A stretch of DNA of 64,000 nucleotides from Alphaproteobacteria bacterium (GTDB taxonomy: Bacteria > Pseudomonadota > Alphaproteobacteria > CAAGCB01 > CAG-977), in contig CAAGCB010000029.1 in NCBI GenBank assembly GCA_900768185.1, forward strand, positions 186,001 to 250,000, given 5' to 3'. A model generated the notes under the pieces. The model was not told the origin of the DNA. It searched no databases and saw only the letters and a program-made list of their open reading frames with translations. Shown piece by piece: positions 9,039 through 15,984 of this stretch. Numbering within the stretch: the stretch's first letter is position 1; every line of letters starts with the position of its first letter. The position numbers and the translations under genes were made by a program.

Positions 9039-9391
9039 CAAGCTTTGATGACTTTAAAAAACAGATTCAAACTTTCGGTTCCGCCCGCGCGGATCGCGAT
9101 CCGTCGCCGTGGGCGCGAACGCCCGAAGGCGCCGCCGTCATCGCCGAAGAACACGCTCTGGACGATTTGCTGGACACATCGACCGTTCCCGACGTTCCCG
9201 ATCTGGTCGGCAGGATTTGCGCCGCCGCGCTGACGGAAACACAGCGTCTGATGCCGACGTTTATCCGTCTGTCGACCGCGGCGTCGATTTTGACGGCGAT
9301 CGGCGGATTCATGCTGGGACGCAGCCAGATGATTCAAAATCTGGTTGATTCCCAATATTATTTCACAGCCATGTTTGACATCGGCTATTAA
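9035..9391 (+). CDS. Small membrane protein, candidate anti-sigma factor
   Basis: A 118-aa protein translationally coupled to the ECF sigma gene (ATGA overlap, AAGGGAGG ahead of the start). Residues 1-80 are polar and cytoplasm-like (DDFKKQIQTF, EEHALDDLLDTS). One hydrophobic segment around residues 82-98 (STAASILTAIGGFMLG) could span the membrane, leaving a short tail outside. No sequence family is recognised. The position between sigma factor and periplasmic sensor-like gene, and the N-in single-pass layout, resemble CnrY-type anti-sigmas; this is inference from context. Confidence 0.6.
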   Translation: MTSFDDFKKQIQTFGSARADRDPSPWARTPEGAAVIAEEHALDDLLDTSTVPDVPDLVGRICAAALTETQRLMPTFIRLSTAASILTAIGGFMLGRSQMIQNLVDSQYYFTAMFDIGY

Positions 9392-9407
9392 ACACCGGAG
9401 GATAACA

Positions 9408-10052
9408 ATGAATAAAAAAATATTGATCACGCTGGGAATTTCTCTGGCGTTCAACTTCATCTTCATCGGGTTTGAAGCGGCGAGAATCATCTATCGCCCC
9501 GCTTTTCCCGCCCTGCCGCGCGAACGTCCGTCGTTCATGCCGCGCGATCGGCGCGACGCGTTTGTGTTTCAAGACAAACGGGTGTTTTCCGACGCGTTCC
9601 GGCACGCCGTCAAAGCGCACGGCAAAGAAATGACTGACGCGAAACGCGCGGTTGAAAACGCGATGAAATCCGACCCGTTCGACGTCGACGCGTTCAAAGC
9701 CGCGGCGCAAAAAGCCGCGGAAGCCCGTGCCGTCATTGACGCCGCCGTCACCGAAAACATCGCGCGAATGCTGGCTGACATGTCCCCCGACGACCGCCGC
9801 GCCTTTGCCGAAAAATTCGCGTCATGCTGTCCGAAAAAGGGCAAACGCCCGTTCGCGGGCAGACATTTTCCCCCGCACCGTCCCGAACCGCGCGTTTTTC
9901 CGCCCGCCCCGGACGTTGACGGTGAAATGATTCCGCCCCCGCCCCCGTTCGCGCCCGAAGAAATGGCGACGGAAGAACGCCCCGTACCGCCCTGCGCGCG
10001 TCCGGACGCGAAAAAGCCCTGCCCCTGCGCGAACAGAGGGAAACGCCCATGA
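9408..10052 (+). CDS. Membrane-anchored periplasmic protein, metal-sensor/CpxP-like
   Basis: A 214-aa protein with an N-terminal anchor (KKILITLGISLAFNFIFIGF) and a helical periplasmic part. That part contains FSDAFRHAVKAHGKEMTDAKRAVENAM and a segment with IARMLADMSPDDRRAFAEKF, the pattern of Metal_resist/Spy-CpxP proteins (PF13801-like). The last third is Pro-rich with Cys and His (ASCCPKKGK, RHFPPHRPEP, PPCARPDAKKPCPC), which could bind metal. CGGAGG precedes the ATG. As third gene after an ECF sigma factor it is a candidate envelope metal or stress sensor. Family match is from motif style only. Confidence 0.65.
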   Translation: MNKKILITLGISLAFNFIFIGFEAARIIYRPAFPALPRERPSFMPRDRRDAFVFQDKRVFSDAFRHAVKAHGKEMTDAKRAVENAMKSDPFDVDAFKAAAQKAAEARAVIDAAVTENIARMLADMSPDDRRAFAEKFASCCPKKGKRPFAGRHFPPHRPEPRVFPPAPDVDGEMIPPPPPFAPEEMATEERPVPPCARPDAKKPCPCANRGKRP

Positions 10053-10161
10053 AGCCCCTCCTCCCTCCTCTGCATCGGGAATAAAGGGAGCTTTCCTTTG
10101 AACGCGTGACGGACGGCGTTTTCTCCTCCTTTTTACCGCGCGATCCGCGACGCGTTCGTTT

Positions 10162-10196
10162 AATTCCCTTTCGACGTTTTCCGTCGAAAGGGAATT
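10162..10196 (+). terminator. Terminator of the ECF sigma operon
   Basis: A perfect 14-bp inverted repeat, AATTCCCTTTCGAC and GTCGAAAGGGAATT, with a 7-nt loop is followed by TTTTA. It lies 110 bp past the last gene of the operon. Confidence 0.8.
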
Positions 10197-10201
10197 TTTA
10201 C

Positions 10202-10449
10202 GATTCATTCGAAAAACGAAACAACCATTGATAGTTTTGCTTGAAAAAACAGAATCAAAAATTTAATTTAAACCTTTGTTCCTTTTCCGTTCGCACGGCG
10301 TTTGAAAAAAAATTGCGACTCGTTGATTTTTTTAAAAAATTAAAAAGTCCTTATACCGCAAGGGTTCCGAGTCGTTTTCGATTCGCCCCGACCGTTCCGA
10401 TGCAACTTTTTTTATAATTCAGTTCATTTTTTACTGGATTTGCCGAGTC
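10202..10449. other. GANTC-rich AT-rich intergenic region
   Basis: This non-coding stretch holds six GANTC sites (10202, 10252, 10317, 10369, 10380, 10445) in about 250 bp. GANTC is the CcrM methylation target of Alphaproteobacteria, and methylation-controlled promoters often carry such sites. The region is AT-rich (runs such as TTTTTTTAAAAAATTAAAAA). CTCTATATAGTG near 10455 could be a -10 region for the small gene at 10500. No gene, tRNA or DnaA-box cluster is seen in the 447-bp gap besides the terminator at its left. Confidence 0.5.
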
Positions 10450-10499
10450 GCCCCTCTATATAGTGAAAACACAAACCGGATTTTTTTAAGGATTTCATC

Positions 10500-10721
10500 A
10501 TGGGCACAACCCCCTCATCAACCAAAATCATTCCGATCGTATTGGAAGAATCGTTATATCAACTGATCGAAACACAAGCCCAAATCGCCGGCGAAACGCC
10601 GGAGGCGTTCATTCTGAACCGCCTGCACGATTCCATCGAAGCCTGGACGGATTACTGTTCCGCCGTGTCGATGCTGAACAACGAAGAACAGGAACATTTC
10701 CACCTGCGCGTCGCCGACTGA
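10500..10721 (+). CDS. Small protein, ribbon-helix-helix-like
   Basis: A 73-aa protein with a good ribosome site (AAGGA, 8 bp before ATG) and its own terminator. The order is a short beta-like strand (KIIPIVLEESLYQLIETQAQ), a turn at GETPEAF and a second helix (FILNRLHDSIEAWTDY). This resembles ribbon-helix-helix repressors or antitoxins, but no partner toxin gene is adjacent. The GANTC-rich leader suggests cell-cycle-timed expression; this is inference. It could also be a lineage-specific small protein of unrelated function. Confidence 0.55.
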   Translation: MGTTPSSTKIIPIVLEESLYQLIETQAQIAGETPEAFILNRLHDSIEAWTDYCSAVSMLNNEEQEHFHLRVAD

Positions 10722-10746
10722 GTTTTTTTGTTTAAATCCTTTCTTT

Positions 10747-10780
10747 CCCCGCCCCGCATCGTCCGGCGGGGATTTTATTT
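10747..10780 (+). terminator. Terminator after the small RHH-like gene
   Basis: CCCCGCC pairs with GGCGGGG around an 11-nt loop and is followed by ATTTTATTT. Confidence 0.75.
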
Positions 10781-10817
10781 ACCCCCTTTGTTTCAAACCG
10801 CCCCGACGATTTCCTTT

Positions 10818-10846
10818 TTGCTTTTTTAACGATTCAAGGATACTAT
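10818..10846 (+). promoter_or_regulatory. Candidate sigma-70 promoter of metK
   Basis: TTGCTT and TACTAT are spaced by 17 bp, placing a start site near 10853. A GANTC site lies in the spacer at 10831. The match is by eye only. Confidence 0.5.
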
Positions 10847-10854
10847 CGCCCATG

Positions 10855-10871
10855 TGAAAGCGACGCTTTCA
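10855..10871 (+). promoter_or_regulatory. Short hairpin in the metK leader
   Basis: TGAAAGC and GCTTTCA pair around a 3-nt loop right at the predicted transcript start, 28 bp before the metK ATG and ahead of AAGAGGAG. It does not match the SAM-II or SAM/SAH riboswitch patterns I know, so its role is open (transcript 5'-end protection or regulation). Confidence 0.4.
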
Positions 10872-10899
10872 TTTTTACAGGACAAGAGGAGTACATTTT

Positions 10900-12069
10900 A
10901 TGCGCAAACATTATCTGTTCACCAGTGAATCCGTATCCGAAGGACACCCCGACAAAGTCTGCGACAGCATTTCAGACACTCTGCTGGATCTGTTCCTGAC
11001 CCACGATCCGCAGGCGCGTTCCGCCGTCGAAACCGTGGCGACGACAGACCGCGTCATCATCTGCGGCGAAGCCCGTCTGCCCGAAACCGTCGACAAACGC
11101 ATGATGGAAGACGCCGTCCGCAAACGCATCAAAGACATCGGCTACGAACAAAAAGGCTTTGACTGGCAGACCGTCGACATTCAGAACCATCTGCACAAAC
11201 AGTCGTCCGATATCGCGCGCGGCGTCGACGAATCCGAAAACAAAGAGGAAGGCGCCGGCGATCAGGGCATCATCTTCGGCTATGCGACGAACGAACTGGC
11301 GGGGACGGAATATTCCCCCGCGACCCTTTATCTGTCGCACGCCATTTTGAAAGAACTGGCGCGACTGCGCCATTCGGGCGCGATCAAATGGCTGCGCCCC
11401 GACGCGAAAAGCCAGGTCACTCTGCGCTATGAAAACGGCGTCCCGACGGGCGTCGACACGGTCGTCGTGTCCACCCAACACACCGAAGACGTTTCTTATG
11501 ACGAAATCCGCGAAACGGTGCGCGGCGTCGTCAACAGGCTTTTGCCGAACGGCTGGACGGTCGACGACGCGAAGTTTTACGTTAATCCGACGGGACGTTT
11601 CGTGACGGGCGGTCCGGACGGCGACACGGGATTGACGGGACGCAAAATCATCGTCGACACATACGGCGGCGCGGTCGCGCACGGCGGCGGCGCGTTTTCG
11701 GGCAAAGACCCGACAAAGGTCGATCGATCCGCGGCTTACGCGACGCGTTATCTGGCGAAAAACATCGTCGCGGCGGGATTGGCGGACAAGGCGATGATTC
11801 AGCTGGCTTACGCGATCGGCGTCGCGCATCCGCTGGCGGTCTATCTGGATACGTTCGGCACCTGCAAGGTTGACGAGGACAAACTTGAATCCGTTCTGCC
11901 CGAAGTCATGGATTTGACGCCGCGCGGCATTCGCATGCATTTGCAACTGAACCGCCCGATTTATCTGCCGACGTCGACTTACGGTCATTTCGGCAGAACG
12001 CCCGATGCCGAAGGCGCGTTTCCGTGGGAAAAAACGGATCTGACGGACGCGCTGAAATCGGCGTTCTGA
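10900..12069 (+). CDS. metK: S-adenosylmethionine synthase
   Basis: Makes AdoMet from Met and ATP. The 389-aa product has all signature blocks: SVSEGHPDKVCDSISD (ATP and metal site), GAGDQGIIFGYA (hexapeptide signature), FVTGGPDGDTGLTGRK, the phosphate loop GGGAFSGKDPTKVDRSAAY, and a C-terminal TYGHFGR. Length is normal. AGAGGAG precedes the ATG. It is followed by trmB with 21 bp between, matching the alphaproteobacterial metK-trmB order upstream of rimP-nusA. Confidence 0.98.
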   Translation: MRKHYLFTSESVSEGHPDKVCDSISDTLLDLFLTHDPQARSAVETVATTDRVIICGEARLPETVDKRMMEDAVRKRIKDIGYEQKGFDWQTVDIQNHLHKQSSDIARGVDESENKEEGAGDQGIIFGYATNELAGTEYSPATLYLSHAILKELARLRHSGAIKWLRPDAKSQVTLRYENGVPTGVDTVVVSTQHTEDVSYDEIRETVRGVVNRLLPNGWTVDDAKFYVNPTGRFVTGGPDGDTGLTGRKIIVDTYGGAVAHGGGAFSGKDPTKVDRSAAYATRYLAKNIVAAGLADKAMIQLAYAIGVAHPLAVYLDTFGTCKVDEDKLESVLPEVMDLTPRGIRMHLQLNRPIYLPTSTYGHFGRTPDAEGAFPWEKTDLTDALKSAF

Positions 12070-12090
12070 CATCAAAGGGAATTGACGGAA

Positions 12091-12825
12091 ATGGAAGAAA
12101 ACAAAGTCAGGGAATACCGGTTTTACGGTCGCCGCAAAGGCAAAAAATTAAAACCTTCGCGCGAAGTGTTGCTGGACGCTTTTCTGCCCAAAGTGCGGTT
12201 GAACGTCACGGGTGAAAACGTCGATCCCGCGACCTGTTTTTCCGTTCCCGTCAAATCCGTCTGGTTGGAAATCGGGTTCGGCGGCGGCGAACATCTGGCG
12301 GAACAGAGCGCGCGGCGTCCCGACACGGGTTTTATCGGCGCCGAAGTGTTCGTCAACGGCGTTTCGTCCCTGCTGACCCATCTGACGGGCAAAGAACGAT
12401 CGGGCGACGTCGACGAAAACGTCGAATTGAAAGCGGGACGCGTCGACAACGTGCGCGTCCACGACAACGACGTGCGCGACATTCTGCCCAAATTCAAAGA
12501 CGGGGCTTTCGAACGGATTTACGTTCTGTTCCCGGATCCGTGGCCCAAAAGAAAACACGCGAACCGCCGTTTCATCGGTCCGAAAAACCTGCCCGTTCTG
12601 GCGCGGCTGCTGAAATCGGGCGGCGAGTTGCGAATCGCCAGCGACGACATGAATTATATCCGCTGGTCGCTGGAACACCTGATGAAATCCGACGATTTCG
12701 AATGGACGGCGAAAACCGCCGACGATTGGCGAAAACCGCCCGCCGATTGGGTGAACACCCGCTATGAATTAAAGGCTTTGTCGCAGGGTAAAAAGCCCGT
12801 CTATCTGATATTCGGGCGCAAATAA
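12091..12825 (+). CDS. trmB: tRNA (guanine-N7-)-methyltransferase
   Basis: SAM-dependent methyltransferase forming m7G46 in tRNA variable loops. The 244-aa protein has the SAM loop EIGFGGGEHLAEQ, IGAEVFVNGV after strand 2, HDNDVRDILP, the TrmB signature LFPDPWPKRKHANRRF and a C-terminal TRYELKAL. I use the ATG at 12091 rather than the TTG three codons upstream, since AAAGGGA would sit too close to the TTG. The stop overlaps the next ATG by one base. SAM is supplied by the preceding metK product. Confidence 0.95.
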   Translation: MEENKVREYRFYGRRKGKKLKPSREVLLDAFLPKVRLNVTGENVDPATCFSVPVKSVWLEIGFGGGEHLAEQSARRPDTGFIGAEVFVNGVSSLLTHLTGKERSGDVDENVELKAGRVDNVRVHDNDVRDILPKFKDGAFERIYVLFPDPWPKRKHANRRFIGPKNLPVLARLLKSGGELRIASDDMNYIRWSLEHLMKSDDFEWTAKTADDWRKPPADWVNTRYELKALSQGKKPVYLIFGRK

Positions 12826-13127
12826 TGAACGTAACCGTCAAAACATCGAAAAACGAAAGGATCTATTTCGTCAAAGGCGATTTTTCCGCCGGCGACGAAG
12901 ACCGCTTTTACGACGTTTTTCTGCAAATCCGCGCGATGACCGAACCGCGTCTGGCGTTTGATCTGTCGCTTTGCCCGTCAATCGATTCGGCGGCGATGGG
13001 CATGCTGGTCGTCGCCGCGCAAGAAGCGGCGCAACGCAACATCGCCCGCGCGATCCGCCGCGCCCCCGCGTCCGTCGCGGAAATTCTGCTGTCCGCCGGA
13101 TTTGAAAAATTCTACGTTTTTCAATAA
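12825..13127 (+). CDS. Stand-alone STAS-domain protein (anti-anti-sigma type)
   Basis: A 100-aa protein that is entirely one STAS domain: an N-terminal beta pair (ERIYFVKGDFSAGDE), strand RLAFDLSLCPSIDSAAMGML, which carries the conserved Ser of the phosphorylation loop (IDSAA), and helix VVAAQEAAQRN. STAS proteins act by phosphorylation-controlled binding of anti-sigma kinases or as parts of larger signalling complexes. No kinase or phosphatase partner is nearby. The start overlaps the trmB stop by one base, so it is translationally coupled. Its place between trmB and rimP is unusual. Confidence 0.75.
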   Translation: MNVTVKTSKNERIYFVKGDFSAGDEDRFYDVFLQIRAMTEPRLAFDLSLCPSIDSAAMGMLVVAAQEAAQRNIARAIRRAPASVAEILLSAGFEKFYVFQ

Positions 13128-13142
13128 TCATGAAAAAAAAGC

Positions 13143-13171
13143 TTGCCCGAACACGCGCGGACTGATATATC
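13143..13171 (+). promoter_or_regulatory. Candidate promoter of the rimP-nusA-infB operon
   Basis: TTGCCC and TATATC are separated by 17 bp, about 30 bp ahead of the leader hairpin at 13204. The match is by eye only. Confidence 0.45.
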
Positions 13172-13203
13172 TTTGATTGTACATTCTTATAGTTTCTATG
13201 AGG

Positions 13204-13229
13204 GTGGGCTGAAAAGCCCGCTTTTTTTT
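13204..13229 (+). promoter_or_regulatory. rimP leader terminator-like hairpin
   Basis: A 7-bp stem (GTGGGCT with AGCCCGC, one G-U pair) is capped by a GAAA tetraloop and followed by eight Ts. It has the form of an intrinsic terminator but lies in the leader, 25 bp before the rimP start. Similar hairpins precede rimP-nusA operons in other bacteria, where NusA autoregulation by attenuation is plausible. Confidence 0.7.
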
Positions 13230-13253
13230 ATGGTAAAAAAGACCGGAGGACAC

Positions 13254-13748
13254 ATGACTCTGAACGAAACGCTGAACGAACTGATCGCGCCGATTTGCGA
13301 CAAACTGGGCTATGACGTCGTGCGCCTGCAAATGCAGGGCGGCAATTCGCGCAAAGTTTTGCAGATTATGGCGGAACGCAAGGACCGCCGCGCGATGACG
13401 GTTGACGACTGCGCCGAACTCAGCCGCGCGATTTCTCCGGTTCTGGACGAAAAGGATCCGATCGAAGACAACTACACGCTGGAAGTCAGCTCCCCCGGGA
13501 TTGACCGTCCGCTGGTCAGGTTGGCGGATTTCGACCGGTTCAAAGGGTTTGAGGCGAAAATCGAATGTCTGGATACCGTCAACGGCAGGAAACGCTTTCA
13601 AGGGCGTTTGCAGGGTGTTGACGGCGACCGCGTCGTTCTGACGTTCGACGGCGCCGACCTGCGTTTGCCGTTTGACCGAATCGCGAAATCGAAATTGGTT
13701 CTGACGGACGATCTGCTGGCGGCTTTCGCTTCGCAAGACGAGGAATAA
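13254..13748 (+). CDS. rimP: Ribosome maturation factor RimP
   Basis: Helps 30S subunit assembly. The 164-aa protein has the N-terminal alpha-beta domain (ELIAPICDKLGYDVVRLQMQ, VDDCAELSRAISPVLDE) with the signature YTLEVSSPGIDRPL, and a C-terminal Sm-like barrel (GFEAKIECLD through VLTFDGADLRLPFDRI). The start at 13254 has CCGGAGGA 5 bp upstream; longer in-frame starts would run through the leader hairpin and are rejected. It is the first gene of the rimP-nusA-ylxR-infB-rbfA cluster. Confidence 0.95.
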   Translation: MTLNETLNELIAPICDKLGYDVVRLQMQGGNSRKVLQIMAERKDRRAMTVDDCAELSRAISPVLDEKDPIEDNYTLEVSSPGIDRPLVRLADFDRFKGFEAKIECLDTVNGRKRFQGRLQGVDGDRVVLTFDGADLRLPFDRIAKSKLVLTDDLLAAFASQDEE

Positions 13749-13764
13749 CAAAGGAAAAACAGCT

Positions 13765-15321
13765 ATGGAAAATACGGCAGCTTTACCGCGTCCCGAACTG
13801 TTGCAGGTGGCAAACACCGTCGCCTGCGACAAAGGCATCGACAAAGAAGAAGTGTTAACCGCGATGGAATTCGCCATTCAAAAGGCGGGACGTTCCAAAT
13901 ACGGACAGGAACACGACATTCGCGCGGCGATCAGCCGCAAAGACGGCTCGATCACGATGGCGCGCTTCATCGAAATCGTTCCCGACGACGCGGAAATCGA
14001 CGTTGAAAACGAAGAAGCCCAGATAACCTACAAAAAATATCTGGCTTCCGCTTGGCACAGAAAATATCCGAATATGAAAGTCGGCGATTTCATCGTTGAC
14101 CCCCTGCCCCCGATCGACTTCGGTCGAATCGCCGCCCAGACCGCGAAACAGGTCATCGTGCAAAAGGTTCGCGACGCGGAACGCATTCGTCAATACAACG
14201 AATTTAAAGACCGCGTCGGCGAAATCGTCAACGGCATCGTCAAACGCGTCGAAACGGGCAACATCATCGTCGATATGGGACGCGCCGAAGGCATCTTGCG
14301 CCGCGACGAACTGATCCCCCGCGAAGTGTTCCGCAACGGCGACCGCATTCGCGCCTATTTGATGGACGTGCGTCAGGAAACCAAAGGTCCGCAGATTTTC
14401 CTGTCCCGCACCCACCCGCAATTCATGGCGAAACTGTTTATGCAGGAAGTCCCCGAAATCTACGACGGCGCGATTGAAATCAAAGCCGTCGCCCGCGACC
14501 CCGGTTCGCGCGCGAAAATGGCTGTCGCCGCCCGCGACAGCTCCATTGATCCCGTCGGCGCCTGCGTCGGACAGAAAGGCGTGCGCGTCCAAGCCATCGT
14601 GACGGAACTGCAGGGTGAAAAAGTCGACATCATCAAATGGTCGCCCGATAACGCCGAATTTATCGTCAGCGCTCTGGCGCCCGCGGACGTCGTCAAAGTC
14701 GTTATCATCGACGAAAAAAACATCGAAGTCGTCGTCCCCGACGACCAGCTGTCTTTGGCGATCGGACGCCGCGGTCAAAACGTGCGTCTGGCGTCCCAGC
14801 TGACGAACCTGCACATCGACATTCTGACCGAAACCGAAGAATCCGAACGCCGTCAGAACGAACTGACGGTTCGCACCAAAACGTTCATGGACGCTTTGGG
14901 CGTCGACGACATAATTGCGCGTCTGCTGGCGAACGAAGGCTTTGCTTCGGTCGGTGAAATCGCTTTCGTCCCCGTCGAGGAAATCGCGGGCATCGAAGGG
15001 TTCGACGAAGATTTGGCGGAAGAATTGCAAAAACGCGCCAAAGACTTCATCGAAAAGCAGAACGTCGAATTTGCCAAACGCAGCAAAGAACTGGACATCG
15101 ACACCGGTTTGATCAATTTTGACGGACTGGATCAGGGCATGATCGTCAAATTGGCGGAAAAGGGCGTGAAAACGCTGGACGATTTCGCCGATTTGGCGGG
15201 CGACGAACTGCTGGAAATTTTGGGCGACAACGCGATGACGCCGCACGACGCGAACGCTTTGATCATGAAAGCGCGCGAACAACTGGGCTGGTTTGCTGAT
15301 GACGGCGAAGAAAACGTCTAA
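13765..15321 (+). CDS. nusA: Transcription termination/antitermination factor NusA
   Basis: The 518-aa product binds RNA polymerase and nascent RNA. In order: the NTD up to about residue 125 (ALPRPELLQVANTVACDKGI), S1 domain (RVGEIVNGIVKRVETGNIIVD), KH1 (VPEIYDGAIEIKAVARDPGSRAKMAV), KH2 (ASQLTNLHIDIL preceded by AIGRRGQNVR), then two C-terminal helix-hairpin-helix acidic repeats (about residues 365-430 and 445-510). The C-terminal repeats are usual in proteobacterial NusA. It overlaps the start of ylxR by 23 bp. Confidence 0.97.
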   Translation: MENTAALPRPELLQVANTVACDKGIDKEEVLTAMEFAIQKAGRSKYGQEHDIRAAISRKDGSITMARFIEIVPDDAEIDVENEEAQITYKKYLASAWHRKYPNMKVGDFIVDPLPPIDFGRIAAQTAKQVIVQKVRDAERIRQYNEFKDRVGEIVNGIVKRVETGNIIVDMGRAEGILRRDELIPREVFRNGDRIRAYLMDVRQETKGPQIFLSRTHPQFMAKLFMQEVPEIYDGAIEIKAVARDPGSRAKMAVAARDSSIDPVGACVGQKGVRVQAIVTELQGEKVDIIKWSPDNAEFIVSALAPADVVKVVIIDEKNIEVVVPDDQLSLAIGRRGQNVRLASQLTNLHIDILTETEESERRQNELTVRTKTFMDALGVDDIIARLLANEGFASVGEIAFVPVEEIAGIEGFDEDLAEELQKRAKDFIEKQNVEFAKRSKELDIDTGLINFDGLDQGMIVKLAEKGVKTLDDFADLAGDELLEILGDNAMTPHDANALIMKAREQLGWFADDGEENV

Positions 15322-15958
15322 ACCCAAAAAAACAAAAAGAAACTGGCGGGGGACACCGTCCCCCGACGGTTTGTCGCACAAGAAAAAAGAAACGGTTCGA
15401 CGCTGTCTGGCGACGCGGGAAACGCTGCCGCCCGAACGTCTGATCCGTTTTTGCGTTTCCCCCGACCGCACGCTTGTTCCCGATTTGGCGCACAAGCTGC
15501 CCGGACGCGGCATGTGGGTGACGGCGGACAGAGACATAATCGCCGAAGCCGTCGGCAAGGGACTGTTTGCGAAAGCCGCCCACGCCAAGCTGACTTATCC
15601 CGACGATTTGGACGGTTTGATCAAAACGCTGTTCGTCAAACGCCTGCAATCCTTGCTCGGATTCGCCAAAAAAGCGGGACTGGTCGTTTCGGGATTTGAA
15701 AAAGCCGCCGACGCCTTAACCGGCAAACGGGCGTTTTGCCTGCTGGAAGCGACAGACGCCGCGGCGGACGGACGGGAAAAATTGAACCGTCTGCGGGGCG
15801 ACACCCCCGTCCTGTCCGTGCTGACCGCCGACGAAACGGCGCAGGCTCTGGGCGCGGGCATGGGCGTCCACACGGTTTTAAAAGCGGGCGGTCCGGCTGA
15901 TTTATTTGTTGCAGAAGCCAAGCGTTTTAGGGCATATTGCAAAGACGAACGAAATTAA
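15299..15958 (+). CDS. YlxR (DUF448) plus L7Ae-like RNA-binding protein
   Basis: A 219-aa protein. The N-terminal YlxR/DUF448 domain (about residues 27-105) has RRCLATRETLPPERLIRFC and GRGMWVTADRDI. The C-terminal L7Ae/L30e-like part has SLLGFAKKAGLVVSGFEKAADAL and ends near AGGPADLFVAEAKRF. This fusion is the usual alphaproteobacterial form at this locus, thought to act in RNA binding during transcription or translation. I chose the ATG at 15299; the frame also has TTG and CTG codons just before. It overlaps the nusA 3' end. Confidence 0.88.
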   Translation: MTAKKTSKPKKTKRNWRGTPSPDGLSHKKKETVRRCLATRETLPPERLIRFCVSPDRTLVPDLAHKLPGRGMWVTADRDIIAEAVGKGLFAKAAHAKLTYPDDLDGLIKTLFVKRLQSLLGFAKKAGLVVSGFEKAADALTGKRAFCLLEATDAAADGREKLNRLRGDTPVLSVLTADETAQALGAGMGVHTVLKAGGPADLFVAEAKRFRAYCKDERN

Positions 15959-15984
15959 CGCGTAGCAAAAGGCTGATTGATTAA

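Noticed and set aside
10200..10500. A replication origin in the AT-rich, GANTC-rich gap
   Set aside because: No DnaA boxes and no typical origin-flanking genes are seen; GANTC and AT-richness alone are not enough.
10800..10899. A SAM riboswitch upstream of metK
   Set aside because: The leader has only a small hairpin; the conserved blocks of SAM-II and SAM/SAH elements are missing.
13855..15588. A 577-codon open frame antisense to nusA
   Set aside because: It is a shadow of the GAC/GTC-rich nusA and ylxR coding sequence; composition (Phe/Val/Asp repeats) is typical of reversed codons.
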